Source: Rhodococcus rhodnii
GTDB taxonomy: Bacteria > Actinomycetota > Actinomycetes > Mycobacteriales > Pseudonocardiaceae
Length of the DNA: 64,000 nucleotides
Assembly: GCA_000720375.1 (NCBI GenBank)
Contig: JOAA01000002.1
Location: forward strand, 372,001-436,000
Direction: 5' to 3'
Shown here: in pieces, positions 1 to 8,499 of the stretch
How the letters are laid out: every line of letters begins with the position of its first letter
Position numbering within the stretch: the first letter of the stretch is position 1
Program-made: the position numbers and the translations under genes
Notes under the pieces: model-generated
Database searches by the model: none
Told to the model about the DNA's origin: nothing
The model's input: the letters and a program-made list of their open reading frames with translations, nothing else

Positions 1-183
1 GGAATACGTGGCGCCGTCCGCGGTGGCGCTGCGGCTGGTCTGCAGCCGCCAGTCGGGGATGGTCGTGACCTGGCCCGCGGCCACGGCCAGGCTCGGGGCG
101 CTATTCGCCTGCGCGCCCGAGAGCAGGGAAAACATCAAGGTAGTGGCGGCGAGGACCGCCAAGCCGGCACGGCGACGTCTCAT
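1..183 (-). CDS. Secreted protein, N-terminal fragment (runs off left edge)
   Basis: The reading frame opens at ATG 183 and is still open at base 1, so only about 61 residues are visible. It starts with four arginines (MRRRRAGLAVLAATTLMF), followed by a hydrophobic stretch and an AQA/NSA-type region, which is a classical signal peptide. The mature start reads roughly AAGQVTTIPDWRLQTS. That resembles the N-termini of actinobacterial secreted glycoside hydrolases such as GH2 exo-glucosaminidases, but the match is from memory and weak. Upstream sequence TCAGGAGCGTCCG gives a good ribosome binding site (AGGAGC). The rest of the protein is outside the window. Confidence 0.6.
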   Translation of the reverse strand, partial: MRRRRAGLAVLAATTLMFSLLSGAQANSAPSLAVAAGQVTTIPDWRLQTSRSATADGATYS

Positions 184-276
184 CGGACGCTCCTGAGCTA
201 CGCGGCGGCGACATTGACAGGGCGTCCTCCACTCTTGCCCGCGACGACGTGTTTGGCAAGAGCCTTTACGAAAGTG

Positions 277-315
277 CCCTCACTGTGGCATCGGGTCCCG
301 ATGCCACAGTGAGGG
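277..315. terminator. Perfect 19-bp inverted repeat, likely terminator
   Basis: Bases 277-295 and 297-315 are exact reverse complements around a single T. The repeat lies 7 bases past the stop of the molybdenum hydroxylase large-subunit gene on the minus strand. There is no T-tract, which is normal for actinomycete terminators. Confidence 0.75.
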
Positions 316-321
316 GCGCAT

Positions 322-2388
322 TCAGAGCAGGTCGTGGATGCGAATGGGCAGGCTGCGAACCCGCCTGCCCGTTGCGTGGAACACCGCGTTGGCGATGGCG
401 GGCCCGACACCGCATGCGCCGAGCTCACCAATGCCACGTGCACCGGAAGGACTGGCGATCCGGTCGTCCTCCTCGACGAACGACACGTCGATGTCCCCGA
501 TGTCCGCGTTCACCGGGACCACGTAACCAGCGAGGTTGCGAGACAGGAAACGACCGAGGCGAGGTTCCATCACCGATCGTTCGAGCAGTGCCTGCCCGTA
601 GCCCCAGATGATTCCGCCGGTCATCTGGCTGTGCGCGGCCACCTGGTTGATGATCCTCCCGGCACTGTAGACCCCAACGATCCGGGGAACACGCACCAGA
701 CCAAGATCCGCGTCCACCCTGACCTCGGCGAACACCGCGCCGAAGGACTTGATGGAGTAGTCCTCGCCGCCCTGGTCCGGCGCCCAGCTCCCTTCCGACT
801 CCACGAACTCAAGCCCCGCCGCGTCCACCAGGTCCGCCAGCGAATCCCCGGGCTGCGCCTGCAGCTTCTCCATCACCGACGACGCCGCGTTCTGCACCGC
901 GGCCGACAGGCTTCCGCTGGACAACGAGCCGAACGTGCCGGTGTGTGGCGGATAGGAGCTGTCGCCGTGCCGGACTTCGACGTCCGAGGGGTCACAGCCG
1001 AGGGTTTCCGCCGCGATGATCTGGACCATCGCAGGCAACCCGCTGCCGATCTCCTGCATGTCGCTCTCGACGACCACGTGTCCATCCGAGTCGACCCGGA
1101 CACGTGCCGCGGAGGGTGCACGGTAGGCGCCGAACGTTGCCACGGCCATGCCCCAGCCGATCTGCCAGTCGCCGTCTCGCATATGCGGTTCGCGATCGGC
1201 CCAGCCGAACCGCGCGGCGCCTTCGGTCAGGCACTCCACCAGTTTCCGTGACGAGAAAGGTTTACCCGTCAACGGATCCACGGATGCGTCATTGCGCATT
1301 CGCAACTCGACCGGATCGATGCCGAGCTCGACGGCCAGTTCGTCCATTGCGGACTCAAGCGGGAACAGGCCGGGACCTTCGGCCGGGGCACGCATCGGCG
1401 TTGGCTGTGGCTTGTCCAGCGCCTCGACTTTCAGGTCGGTCTCGATGTTCGGGCTGTCGTAGAGCCATGTCGTCGCACCCGTGGTGGATTCGACGAACGC
1501 GTCCACCCGCGCAGCTGCGTTCACGCTCAGGTGGCGGATCGCCGTCAGTTTTCCGTCAGCTGTCGCGCCCAACGTGACCGTCTGCGAGGTGATCGGCTGA
1601 TGTCCTGCCAAGGAGAACATCTGCGCGCGTGTCATCACCAGCTTCACAGCACGTCCGCTCACCTTGGCAGCGGCGGCCGCCAGGATCAGGTGCGGCCAGA
1701 CGTATCCCTTGGAGCCGAAACCACCGCCCACGTAAGCACAAACGACTCGCACGTGTTCCCGTGGAATCTGGAACAGCCCGGCCAACGCCGTTTGAGCCAG
1801 TTGGGAGGACTGCGTCGACGTGTGGACGGTCAGCTGATCACCCTCCCACCAGGCGATCGTGGCCGACGGTTCGATCGGGCTGTGATGCCGGTCCGCGGTT
1901 GTGTACGTGCCGTGCACAGTCTTGTCCGCGCTCGCCAGTCCCGCGTCGACGTCACCTTTCTTGTCCGTCGGTGCCTTGAACAGTCCTGACCCGGGCGCGA
2001 TTTGCGCGGTCTGCCCGAAGATCGGCGGCGGCGAAGTGTCCGAATAGGTCACCGACACCAGCGTGGCCGCGTGCTGTGCCTGCTCCAGTGTCTCGGCGAG
2101 CACTACGGCAACCGGCTGGCCGTCGTAGTGAACTTCGGTTGTCTGCAACGGGATCATGCTGTGACCGAGCGGAGGGCTCGGCAGCTGCGTCAATGTGCCG
2201 ACGTTTGTGTGGTCGATGACCGCCACCACGCCGGGCGTATCAGGCTTGTCGACCGCGACCACTCGTCCATTGGGGACAGTCGCGGTGACCAGGGCGGCGT
2301 AGAGCACATCGGGGACCTGAGCGTCGGCGGCGTAAGTCGCGGTCCCGGTCAGCTTGGCGGGACCGTCCGGCCGGAGAAGCGATGTCAT
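322..2388 (-). CDS. Xanthine dehydrogenase/aldehyde oxidase family, molybdopterin-binding subunit
   Basis: 688-residue large subunit of a three-gene molybdenum hydroxylase. It would bind the Mo-pterin cofactor and hydroxylate an aldehyde or N-heterocycle. The N-terminal a/b hammerhead region (RPDGPAKLTGTATYAADAQV) is followed by Mo-binding motifs: VGGGFGSKG near residue 215, RAPAEGPGLFPLESAMDELA near 330, and GARGIGELGACGVGPA near the C-terminus, whose Glu is the expected catalytic base. The length is typical of the short PaoC/YagR-type subunits, not full XdhB. RBS GGAGG lies just before ATG 2388. It overlaps the FAD subunit by 4 bases (ATGA). The substrate cannot be told from sequence, and no XdhC-type maturation gene is visible in the window. 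Confidence 0.9.
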   Translation of the reverse strand: MTSLLRPDGPAKLTGTATYAADAQVPDVLYAALVTATVPNGRVVAVDKPDTPGVVAVIDHTNVGTLTQLPSPPLGHSMIPLQTTEVHYDGQPVAVVLAETLEQAQHAATLVSVTYSDTSPPPIFGQTAQIAPGSGLFKAPTDKKGDVDAGLASADKTVHGTYTTADRHHSPIEPSATIAWWEGDQLTVHTSTQSSQLAQTALAGLFQIPREHVRVVCAYVGGGFGSKGYVWPHLILAAAAAKVSGRAVKLVMTRAQMFSLAGHQPITSQTVTLGATADGKLTAIRHLSVNAAARVDAFVESTTGATTWLYDSPNIETDLKVEALDKPQPTPMRAPAEGPGLFPLESAMDELAVELGIDPVELRMRNDASVDPLTGKPFSSRKLVECLTEGAARFGWADREPHMRDGDWQIGWGMAVATFGAYRAPSAARVRVDSDGHVVVESDMQEIGSGLPAMVQIIAAETLGCDPSDVEVRHGDSSYPPHTGTFGSLSSGSLSAAVQNAASSVMEKLQAQPGDSLADLVDAAGLEFVESEGSWAPDQGGEDYSIKSFGAVFAEVRVDADLGLVRVPRIVGVYSAGRIINQVAAHSQMTGGIIWGYGQALLERSVMEPRLGRFLSRNLAGYVVPVNADIGDIDVSFVEEDDRIASPSGARGIGELGACGVGPAIANAVFHATGRRVRSLPIRIHDLL

Positions 2389-3353
2389 CGGGCCTCCTCC
2401 AGAGCTCGGACCGCGGTACGTTGAGCCAGCGTCACTTTGTAACCGTTGTCAGCCAACGGACGCGCGTCCGTGAACGACAGCGCGACCGCCTCAGCCAACG
2501 CGTTCCGATCACTCAACGAAACGCCCGTCGACGCGGACTCGGCGGCGGTCAACCGCCATGGCCGATGTGCCACGCCACCCAACGCGATCCGAGCTGAAGT
2601 GATCGTGTCACCGTCAAGCGAGACCACGGCTGCCGCGGACACGATCGCGAACTCATATGAAACCCGTTCGCGCACCTTCAGATAGTGCGAATGAGGCGCA
2701 GGACTGGGGATCTCCACCGCGACGATCAGCTCGTCGGGTGCCAACTCGGTGTGAACTTCGGGCGTATCCCCTGGAAGCCGGTGGAACTCGGTCGCGGAGA
2801 TGCGCCGTTCCCCACCGGGGCCCTGCACCACAACGACAGCGTCCAACGCGGCCAACGCCACCGCCAAATCGGACGGATGCGTCGCCACGCAAGACTCGCT
2901 CCACCCGAAGATCGCCTGACCGCTGGTATCCCCAAGCGAAGCCGAACAACCGCTGCCGGGAGCACGCTTGTTGCACGCGACCAGCGTGTCCGACCGGAAG
3001 TACGGGCATCGTGTGCGCTGCTGGAGGTTCCCGCCGATCGTCGCCATGTTGCGCAGCTGAGCGGAAGCCGCACGGAGCAAAGAATCCCGAAGGACCGGAT
3101 AGTCCGAATCGACAGCGGGATGCGCGGCGACGTCACTCATCCTGGCCAACGCACCGATGCGCAGAACCCCATCGGTGGTTATCTCGGTCAGCGGCAATCC
3201 GCTGATGTCGACGAGTCGCGCCGGCGACTCGATGCCTTCCTTGAGCCAGTTCACCATCTCGGTGCCGCCCGCGATCAGCTGGGTCCCTGGCGTGGCCAAG
3301 GCTTCCAGGACGGCCGGGATGTCGGCGGCACGGTGGTAGGTGAATGTCTTCAT
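2385..3353 (-). CDS. Molybdenum hydroxylase FAD-binding subunit
   Basis: Middle subunit (322 aa from ATG 3353), which passes electrons from the iron-sulfur subunit to an acceptor through FAD. The N-terminus MKTFTYHRAADIPAVLEAL, the FAD loop LIAGGTEMVNWLKEG, and the second FAD motif ATIGGNLQQRTRCPYFRSD are those of the CoxM/PaoB family. The extra cysteines in the TRCPYF segment are typical of PaoB-like proteins that carry an additional 4Fe-4S cluster. The frame stays open upstream, but ATG 3353 is chosen because it overlaps the stop of the 2Fe-2S gene by 4 bases (ATGA), the same coupling as at its own 3' end. Confidence 0.9.
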   Translation of the reverse strand: MKTFTYHRAADIPAVLEALATPGTQLIAGGTEMVNWLKEGIESPARLVDISGLPLTEITTDGVLRIGALARMSDVAAHPAVDSDYPVLRDSLLRAASAQLRNMATIGGNLQQRTRCPYFRSDTLVACNKRAPGSGCSASLGDTSGQAIFGWSESCVATHPSDLAVALAALDAVVVVQGPGGERRISATEFHRLPGDTPEVHTELAPDELIVAVEIPSPAPHSHYLKVRERVSYEFAIVSAAAVVSLDGDTITSARIALGGVAHRPWRLTAAESASTGVSLSDRNALAEAVALSFTDARPLADNGYKVTLAQRTAVRALEEAR

Positions 3354-3814
3354 TGGACACTCGCTTCCGTGACCGCCGCGACGATCTGCGGGTACGCCGC
3401 GCAGCGGCAGATGTTCCCGCTCATCCACTCCTTGATCTCCTCGGCCGAACCAGTGTGCCCTTCGGCGATGCAGGCGACCGCGGACATCACTTGCCCAGGC
3501 GTGCAGAAACCACATTGGAACGCGTCGTTGGCGTGGAAGGCGCGCTGCACAGGATGCATCTCGCCATCCGACGACGACAATCCCTCGATGGTGGTGATCT
3601 CAGTGTTCTGCGCCGCGACGGCCAGCATCATGCAGGACAGCACGCGGCGTCCGTCGACAAGGACGGTGCACGCGCCGCATTCGCCGCGGTCACAACCCTT
3701 CTTGGTGCCGGTGAGACCGAGCCGTTCACGCAGCGCGTCGACGAGGGTCGTCCGTGGGTCAACGGGGAGCCGGTAGGTCTCCCCGTTGACCGTGAGTTCG
3801 TGGTGGGATGTCAC
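3350..3814 (-). CDS. Molybdenum hydroxylase 2Fe-2S subunit
   Basis: Small electron-transfer subunit of 154 residues. The plant-type ferredoxin cluster ligands are C41, C46, C49 and C61 (GCDRGECGACT then VLSC). The second, alpha-helical cluster is bound by C101/C104 (QCGFC) and C136/C138 (ICRC). This double [2Fe-2S] layout is diagnostic of CoxS/PaoA/XdhC-type subunits. There is no Tat signal peptide, so the enzyme is probably cytoplasmic, unlike E. coli PaoA. It follows the acyl-CoA synthetase gene by 10 bases and overlaps the FAD subunit, so all four genes are probably one transcript. Confidence 0.93.
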   Translation of the reverse strand: MTSHHELTVNGETYRLPVDPRTTLVDALRERLGLTGTKKGCDRGECGACTVLVDGRRVLSCMMLAVAAQNTEITTIEGLSSSDGEMHPVQRAFHANDAFQCGFCTPGQVMSAVACIAEGHTGSAEEIKEWMSGNICRCAAYPQIVAAVTEASVQ

Positions 3815-3824
3815 CCACCCGAGA

Positions 3825-5651
3825 CTATTCGTAGAGCGAGTCGATCGCTCCCGAATACCGCTGCGTGATCACCCGGCGCTTCAGTTTCAGCGTCGGCGTG
3901 ACCTCACCGGATTCCGGTGTCCACGACTGCGACAGCACCCGGTACTTCTTGATCTGCTCCGGCTGGGCGAGCACGGAGTTGGCCTGCTGCACCAGCTTCT
4001 CGATCTCCTCGAGCACGGCAGGCTGCTCGGCCAGGTTCTCCGTGGGGATTCCCCGAGCCTGAGCCCACAACGGCGCGGTTTCGTCGTCGAGGACGATCAG
4101 CGCGGTGACGAACGGCCGCATGTCGCCGATCGCGACGGCCTGGCTGATCAACGGGTGCGCCCGCAGCAGGCCTTCGACCTTGGCTGGTGCGATGTTCTTC
4201 CCGCCGGAGGTGATGATCAGTTCTTTCTTGCGATCGGTGATGTAGACGAACCCGTCATCGTCGATCCGGCCGACGTCACCCGTGGCGTACCAGCCGTCCG
4301 CGTCGACGTCGGGCTTGATCGAGCCGTCCTCCTGCAAGTAGCCCATGAACACGATCGGGCCGCGGACGAGCAGTTCGTCGTCCTCGCCGAGCTTGACCTC
4401 GACGCCGGGGATCGCGCGGCCGACCGAGCCGACCCGGTATGCCTCAGGGATGTTCTGGGTCGCCGCACCGGTCGTCTCGCTCAGCCCCCACACCTCGAGC
4501 ACCGGGATACCAATGCTGGCAAGGAAGTCCAGCACCGAGACCGGGATGGGCGCGGCACCGCTGTTGCCGCCCCGGTGCGCCTTGTCCAGCCCCAGCATCG
4601 TCCTGATCGGCAGCAACGCCTTCTCGTCGAGTGCCTGCTTCTTGGCGAGCAGATCCTCGGGCACCGGCTTGCCTTCGCTGCCCAGCTTCCACACTTCCAG
4701 CGCCACGTCGCGCGCCATCTGCACGGCCGCACGCTGTTCTTCAGGCATCGCGGCCAATCCGCCCTGCAGCGCGGCGGCCATCTTCTCCCACACGCGCGGC
4801 ACGCCGAAAATGCCGAACGGCCGGACACCGTGCAAAGCCGGGATGAGCTGCGTGTGGTCGGGCACCGCGGTCACGTGCGCGGCCTTGTACATCGCCAGGT
4901 AGATACCAAGCATGCGCTCGGCGATGTGCGCCAACGGCAGATACGCAACGGACTTGCCGTGCATCGGCAACGGATGCGCCAGATCCACCGAAGCGGCCTG
5001 GAACAGTACGTTGCGGTGGCTGATCACCACGCCCTTCGGGTCGCCGGTCGTGCCGGACGTGTAGATCATGCAGGCGGGCTGCTCCGGCACGATCGCGTCG
5101 GTCAGTTGTTCGAACGCTGCCGGGTCCGCCGCGTGCTTGGCCGCGCCTTTCTCGTAGACCTCGCGGTACGACACGTACCTGTCGTCGCCGTCGGGGATCG
5201 CGGACTCGTCGATGACCACGACCTTGCGCAGGTTCGGCAGCTCGGGCAGCGCGGCCGCCCACCGGTCGATCTGCTGTGCGCCTTCGATGACGACCACAGG
5301 CGCCGCGCTGTGCCTGGCGACGAACACGATCTGCTCAGTGGAAAGCGTGTCGTACGTGGTGCACGAGATGGCGCTCAGATGCAGCGCGCCGAGGTCGCTG
5401 ATCCAGTGCTCCGGCCGGCGGGACGACATGATCAGCATGCGGTCGTCCTTGGCCAGCCCCAGCTCGGCCAGCCCGTGCGCCAACGCGGCGGCGTGGTCGC
5501 GTAGCTCCGCCCAAGTCAGTGTGGTGACTTCGCTGGGACTCCATCCCTTGCTCAGTGCGGGCTTGTCACCGAACTCGGTCGCATTGCGCCGCAGCACGGT
5601 CGCGACTGTATGGCCCTCGATAGCCCGCTCTACGTCGTCGGCTGTACCCAC
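3825..5651 (-). CDS. Long-chain fatty acid-CoA ligase (FadD15-like)
   Basis: 608-residue AMP-forming ligase that activates a fatty or aryl acid to its CoA thioester through an acyl-adenylate. The P-loop is MIYTSGTTGDPKGVVISHRN. The adenylate and hinge motifs YATGDVGRIDDDGFVYI and DRKKELIITSGGKNIAPAKV are intact, with the catalytic Lys near the C-terminus. The length matches mycobacterial FadD15 (about 600 aa). The start is taken as GTG 5651 because AAAGGAG sits 5 bases upstream; an ATG further out (5684) has no RBS. Its position just upstream of the molybdenum hydroxylase suggests a joint oxidation route (aldehyde to acid to acyl-CoA), which is inference. Confidence 0.88.
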   Translation of the reverse strand: MGTADDVERAIEGHTVATVLRRNATEFGDKPALSKGWSPSEVTTLTWAELRDHAAALAHGLAELGLAKDDRMLIMSSRRPEHWISDLGALHLSAISCTTYDTLSTEQIVFVARHSAAPVVVIEGAQQIDRWAAALPELPNLRKVVVIDESAIPDGDDRYVSYREVYEKGAAKHAADPAAFEQLTDAIVPEQPACMIYTSGTTGDPKGVVISHRNVLFQAASVDLAHPLPMHGKSVAYLPLAHIAERMLGIYLAMYKAAHVTAVPDHTQLIPALHGVRPFGIFGVPRVWEKMAAALQGGLAAMPEEQRAAVQMARDVALEVWKLGSEGKPVPEDLLAKKQALDEKALLPIRTMLGLDKAHRGGNSGAAPIPVSVLDFLASIGIPVLEVWGLSETTGAATQNIPEAYRVGSVGRAIPGVEVKLGEDDELLVRGPIVFMGYLQEDGSIKPDVDADGWYATGDVGRIDDDGFVYITDRKKELIITSGGKNIAPAKVEGLLRAHPLISQAVAIGDMRPFVTALIVLDDETAPLWAQARGIPTENLAEQPAVLEEIEKLVQQANSVLAQPEQIKKYRVLSQSWTPESGEVTPTLKLKRRVITQRYSGAIDSLYE

Positions 5652-5717
5652 CGTCGCTCCTTTGCGTCTGCCCTGGGTTTGCAACCTAGAACAAAGGGAC
5701 GGCCAACTCCAGACTCG

Positions 5718-6998
5718 TCAGTAACTCCACCTGCTCCGGGCGACGATGTCCTCCGGACTGAGGACGGACAGCAGTTCGATTTCGTTCTTTCGGACAGTTG
5801 TGATGGCGTCGACCAGTTCCGGCCCGAACGTGGTGATCAACGCCAGGTCAGCGGTGAAGGCCTCGACCGCGGCGCCGAGGTGGTTCGGCAGCGGAACGGA
5901 GTCCTCCAGCGTCGCCGGGTCCACGTCGACCGGTTCTGGCAACATTGCGCCTTCGGTGATTCCGGCGTTGCCCGCGACGAGCAACCCGGCGAGCGCCAGA
6001 TACGGGTTGGCCGAGCCGTCGAAGCACTTGATCTCGATGTTCGGTGACCCGGCCGTGATGAACCGCAGCGCCGCCTCGCGGTTCTCCAGGCCCCACGCCT
6101 GGAACGCGCCTGCCCAGTGCGACGGGATGAGCCGCTGGTAGCTGGACACGGACGGTGCGCCAATCGACAACAACGCGGGCAACCTCGACAGGATCCCGCC
6201 GATGAACGACGTGCCCTCGGCCGTCAGCCCGAACGTCCCGTCACCGCCGCCCATCAGGTTCTCGCCCTCACGCCACAGGCTCAGGTGTACGTGGCAGCCG
6301 TTGCCGACGCCGCCCGCCACGACTTTCGGCGCGAACGTGGCGCGCAGGCCGTGGTTGATGGTGACGGCGCGGATCGTTTCGCGGACGAGGACGAGATGAT
6401 CAGCGGCCGTCACGGGGTCCTGGTGCGCGACCGAGATCTCGAACTGGCCCGCCGCGTACTCCGGGTGGATTTGCTCGACGTGGATTCCTTGCGTGGCCAG
6501 CGCGCCCAGCACGTCGTGCAGGTAGCCGCTCAGCTCAATCAACCTGGTCATGCCGTACGCCGGGCCCGAGCACGCCGGGACGAACTCGTCGCCCTCGCCC
6601 TTCGAGACACACCACTCGATCTCGAACGCGGCCCGCGCGCTCAAGCCCTGCTCGGCGAGCTGGCCGACCACGCGGACCAGCAGGCCGCGAGAATCACCCG
6701 GATGGACGTCGCCCTCCTGGTCGTACCGCACGCCGGGCGCCCACGCCCAGCCCGGCTGCGCCGCGAGCACGGTCAGCTTGCTGACGTCGGGCTTGAGCCG
6801 CAGGTCACCGACGGGACCGCCGGTGATGGAGTCGTCGAAGACGAACCGGTCGAAACTCGGCGAGTTGCCGACCCCGTTGGCCACCGCGTTCGCCAACATG
6901 CTCACCGGAACGGCCTTCACCCTGGTCACACCGGCGTTGTCGACGAAGGTGACGGCGACCGCGAGCACTCCTCGCGCGGTCAGGTTCGCGGAGTCCAT
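5718..6998 (-). CDS. Glutamine synthetase family protein (FluG C-half / GlnA3-4-like)
   Basis: 426 residues with the glutamine synthetase catalytic fold: AAFEIEWCVSK and QIHPEYAAGQFEIS carry metal-binding glutamates, GNGCHVHLSLW is the ammonia/metal His motif, and NIEIKCFDGSANPYLALAG is the C-terminal signature. It lacks the Tyr adenylylation loop of GlnA1 and has a shortened N-terminal domain, as in gamma-glutamylpolyamine or gamma-glutamylanilide synthetase-like members. It is therefore unlikely to be the housekeeping GlnA. It is divergent from an amidohydrolase with 60 bp between them; fungal and plant FluG/NodGS proteins fuse these two domains. RBS GGGGA precedes ATG 6998. Confidence 0.88.
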   Translation of the reverse strand: MDSANLTARGVLAVAVTFVDNAGVTRVKAVPVSMLANAVANGVGNSPSFDRFVFDDSITGGPVGDLRLKPDVSKLTVLAAQPGWAWAPGVRYDQEGDVHPGDSRGLLVRVVGQLAEQGLSARAAFEIEWCVSKGEGDEFVPACSGPAYGMTRLIELSGYLHDVLGALATQGIHVEQIHPEYAAGQFEISVAHQDPVTAADHLVLVRETIRAVTINHGLRATFAPKVVAGGVGNGCHVHLSLWREGENLMGGGDGTFGLTAEGTSFIGGILSRLPALLSIGAPSVSSYQRLIPSHWAGAFQAWGLENREAALRFITAGSPNIEIKCFDGSANPYLALAGLLVAGNAGITEGAMLPEPVDVDPATLEDSVPLPNHLGAAVEAFTADLALITTFGPELVDAITTVRKNEIELLSVLSPEDIVARSRWSY

Positions 6999-7058
6999 CG
7001 CGATCCCCTAACTCTCTAGTCTTGGGGTCAATGATCTCCTCGGTGAGCGGAGTGCGCG
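6999..7058. promoter_or_regulatory. Divergent promoter region between GS-like and amidohydrolase genes
   Basis: Only 60 bp separate the two start codons, so both promoters must lie here or overlap the coding ends. The stretch includes CTCTAGTCTTGGGGTCAATG. No clear operator was identified. Confidence 0.4.
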
Positions 7059-8153
7059 ATGGCGGATTGGGCAAACCTTCAGCTGATCGACCACCACTGC
7101 CACGGCCTTGTCCAGCGCGACCTGGACCAAGGCGAATTCGAGACATTGCTGACCGAGGCGTCCACTATGGGCGTCAGCGCCTTCGATTCCCGGATCGGCC
7201 TGGCCGTTCGCCGCTGGTGCGCGCCTGTTCTCGACCTGCCTGAGCACGCCCCGGCCGCCGACTACATCGCCCGCCGGGCCGAATTGGGATTCGCTGAGGC
7301 CGATGCCCGGTTCATGGCCGGTGCCGGATTGTCGGGGCTGTGCGTCGACACCGGGTACGTGCCCGAGCCGATCTCCTCACCCGCGGGTCTTGCTTCGGCG
7401 ACAGGTGGGGCCGCGCACGAGATCGTCCGGCTGGAGCAGGTCGCCGAAGAGCTGTACGGTCAGATCGACGCGATCGGCTTCGCGCACGCCTTCCAGTCCG
7501 CTTTGGAGCAACGGACCGAGCACGCCGTCGGGATGAAGTCAATTGCCGCGTACCGGGTCGGGCTGGACCTGGACCCGGCGCGGCCGAGCGCGGACTCGGT
7601 CGCCGACGCCGTCTGGCGCTGGTTCTCCGGCGCGCGGCGGCTCGCAGACCCGGTGTTGCAACGGTTTTTGATCTGGTGTGCGGTCGACCGTGGCCTGCCG
7701 ATCCAGTTCCACGTCGGCCTTGGCGACTCCGATGTGGACATGAAGTCCGGTAATCCGTTGCTGCTGATGCCTTTGCTGCGTGCCATCGAGCCGACCGGTG
7801 TCCCGGTCATGCTGCTGCACAACTATCCGTTCCATCGTGAAGCCGGGTACCTGGCTCAGGTGTTCAGCAACGTTTACGTGGATGTCGGTCTGGCGACGCA
7901 CAATCTGGGCGACCGGTCGCGGGTGCTGATCGAGGAGACCCTGGAACTGGCGCCGTTCGGAAAGTTCCTGTTCTCCTCGGATGCCTTTGGGTTGTCCGAG
8001 TTGTACTACCTGTCCGCGCAGTTGTTCCGTCGGGGCATGGCGTCGGTTCTGGATGCCGGAGTGTCCGAGGGATCGTGGAGTGCGGCTGACGCGGACCGGC
8101 TGGCCCTTCTTGTCGCTTCCGGCAACGCGTCCCGGGTATACCGGCTAGGCTGA
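7059..8153 (+). CDS. Amidohydrolase family protein (FluG N-half-like)
   Basis: 364 residues of the metal-dependent amidohydrolase (TIM-barrel) superfamily. The N-terminal metal motif is LIDHHCHG (residues about 9-16). Further expected ligands are in [25 protein letters not shown] and FSSDAFG near the C-terminus. The order of motifs fits the FluG/NodGS amidohydrolase domain. The start at ATG 7059 has GGAG about 7 bases upstream. Divergent pairing with the glutamine synthetase-like gene suggests the two make and hydrolyse a gamma-glutamyl conjugate, or use an amine nitrogen source. The P450 remnant begins 6 bases after its stop. Confidence 0.85.
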   Translation: MADWANLQLIDHHCHGLVQRDLDQGEFETLLTEASTMGVSAFDSRIGLAVRRWCAPVLDLPEHAPAADYIARRAELGFAEADARFMAGAGLSGLCVDTGYVPEPISSPAGLASATGGAAHEIVRLEQVAEELYGQIDAIGFAHAFQSALEQRTEHAVGMKSIAAYRVGLDLDPARPSADSVADAVWRWFSGARRLADPVLQRFLIWCAVDRGLPIQFHVGLGDSDVDMKSGNPLLLMPLLRAIEPTGVPVMLLHNYPFHREAGYLAQVFSNVYVDVGLATHNLGDRSRVLIEETLELAPFGKFLFSSDAFGLSELYYLSAQLFRRGMASVLDAGVSEGSWSAADADRLALLVASGNASRVYRLG

Positions 8154-8159
8154 GAATCC

Positions 8160-8499
8160 ATGTATACCGCCGAGTTCTTCGCCGATCCGCACCCGGCATA
8201 CGGGCGTGATTCCGGCTGGGAGCATTGTGATCGTCGGTATCGCCTCGGTCAACCGTGATCCGCGCAGGTTTGCCGAGCCGGATGTCCTCGACATCTCACG
8301 CCAGGTCGGTCACCTGGCTTTCGGGCACGGGATACATCGTTGCCTTGGTGTTCCGCTTGCCCGGCTGGTGGCCGAGATCGGTATTGGGACGTTGGTGCTC
8401 AGGTTGTCTCTTGAGCTTTCTGGTGAGCTGGAGTGGCATCCGTTCCCGGTTTTCCGTGGCCTGAAGGCATTGTCGGTTTCGGCCACACCGCGTAGATGA
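8160..8499 (+). pseudogene. Cytochrome P450 remnant with large internal deletion
   Basis: From ATG 8160 the frame reads [15 protein letters not shown], a typical P450 N-terminus. It then jumps to a different frame at about 8206, which encodes the C-terminal P450 segment: [18 protein letters not shown] followed by the heme loop [15 protein letters not shown] with its Cys ligand. About 270 central codons (I-helix, ExxR region) are missing and the two ends are out of frame, so no functional enzyme can be made. Its 3' end overlaps the end of the permease gene on the other strand (8399-8499). Confidence 0.88.

Noticed and set aside
3786..5504. 572-codon plus-strand frame over the acyl-CoA ligase gene
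   Set aside because: Shadow of the minus-strand FadD-like gene; Arg/His/Leu-rich without motifs.
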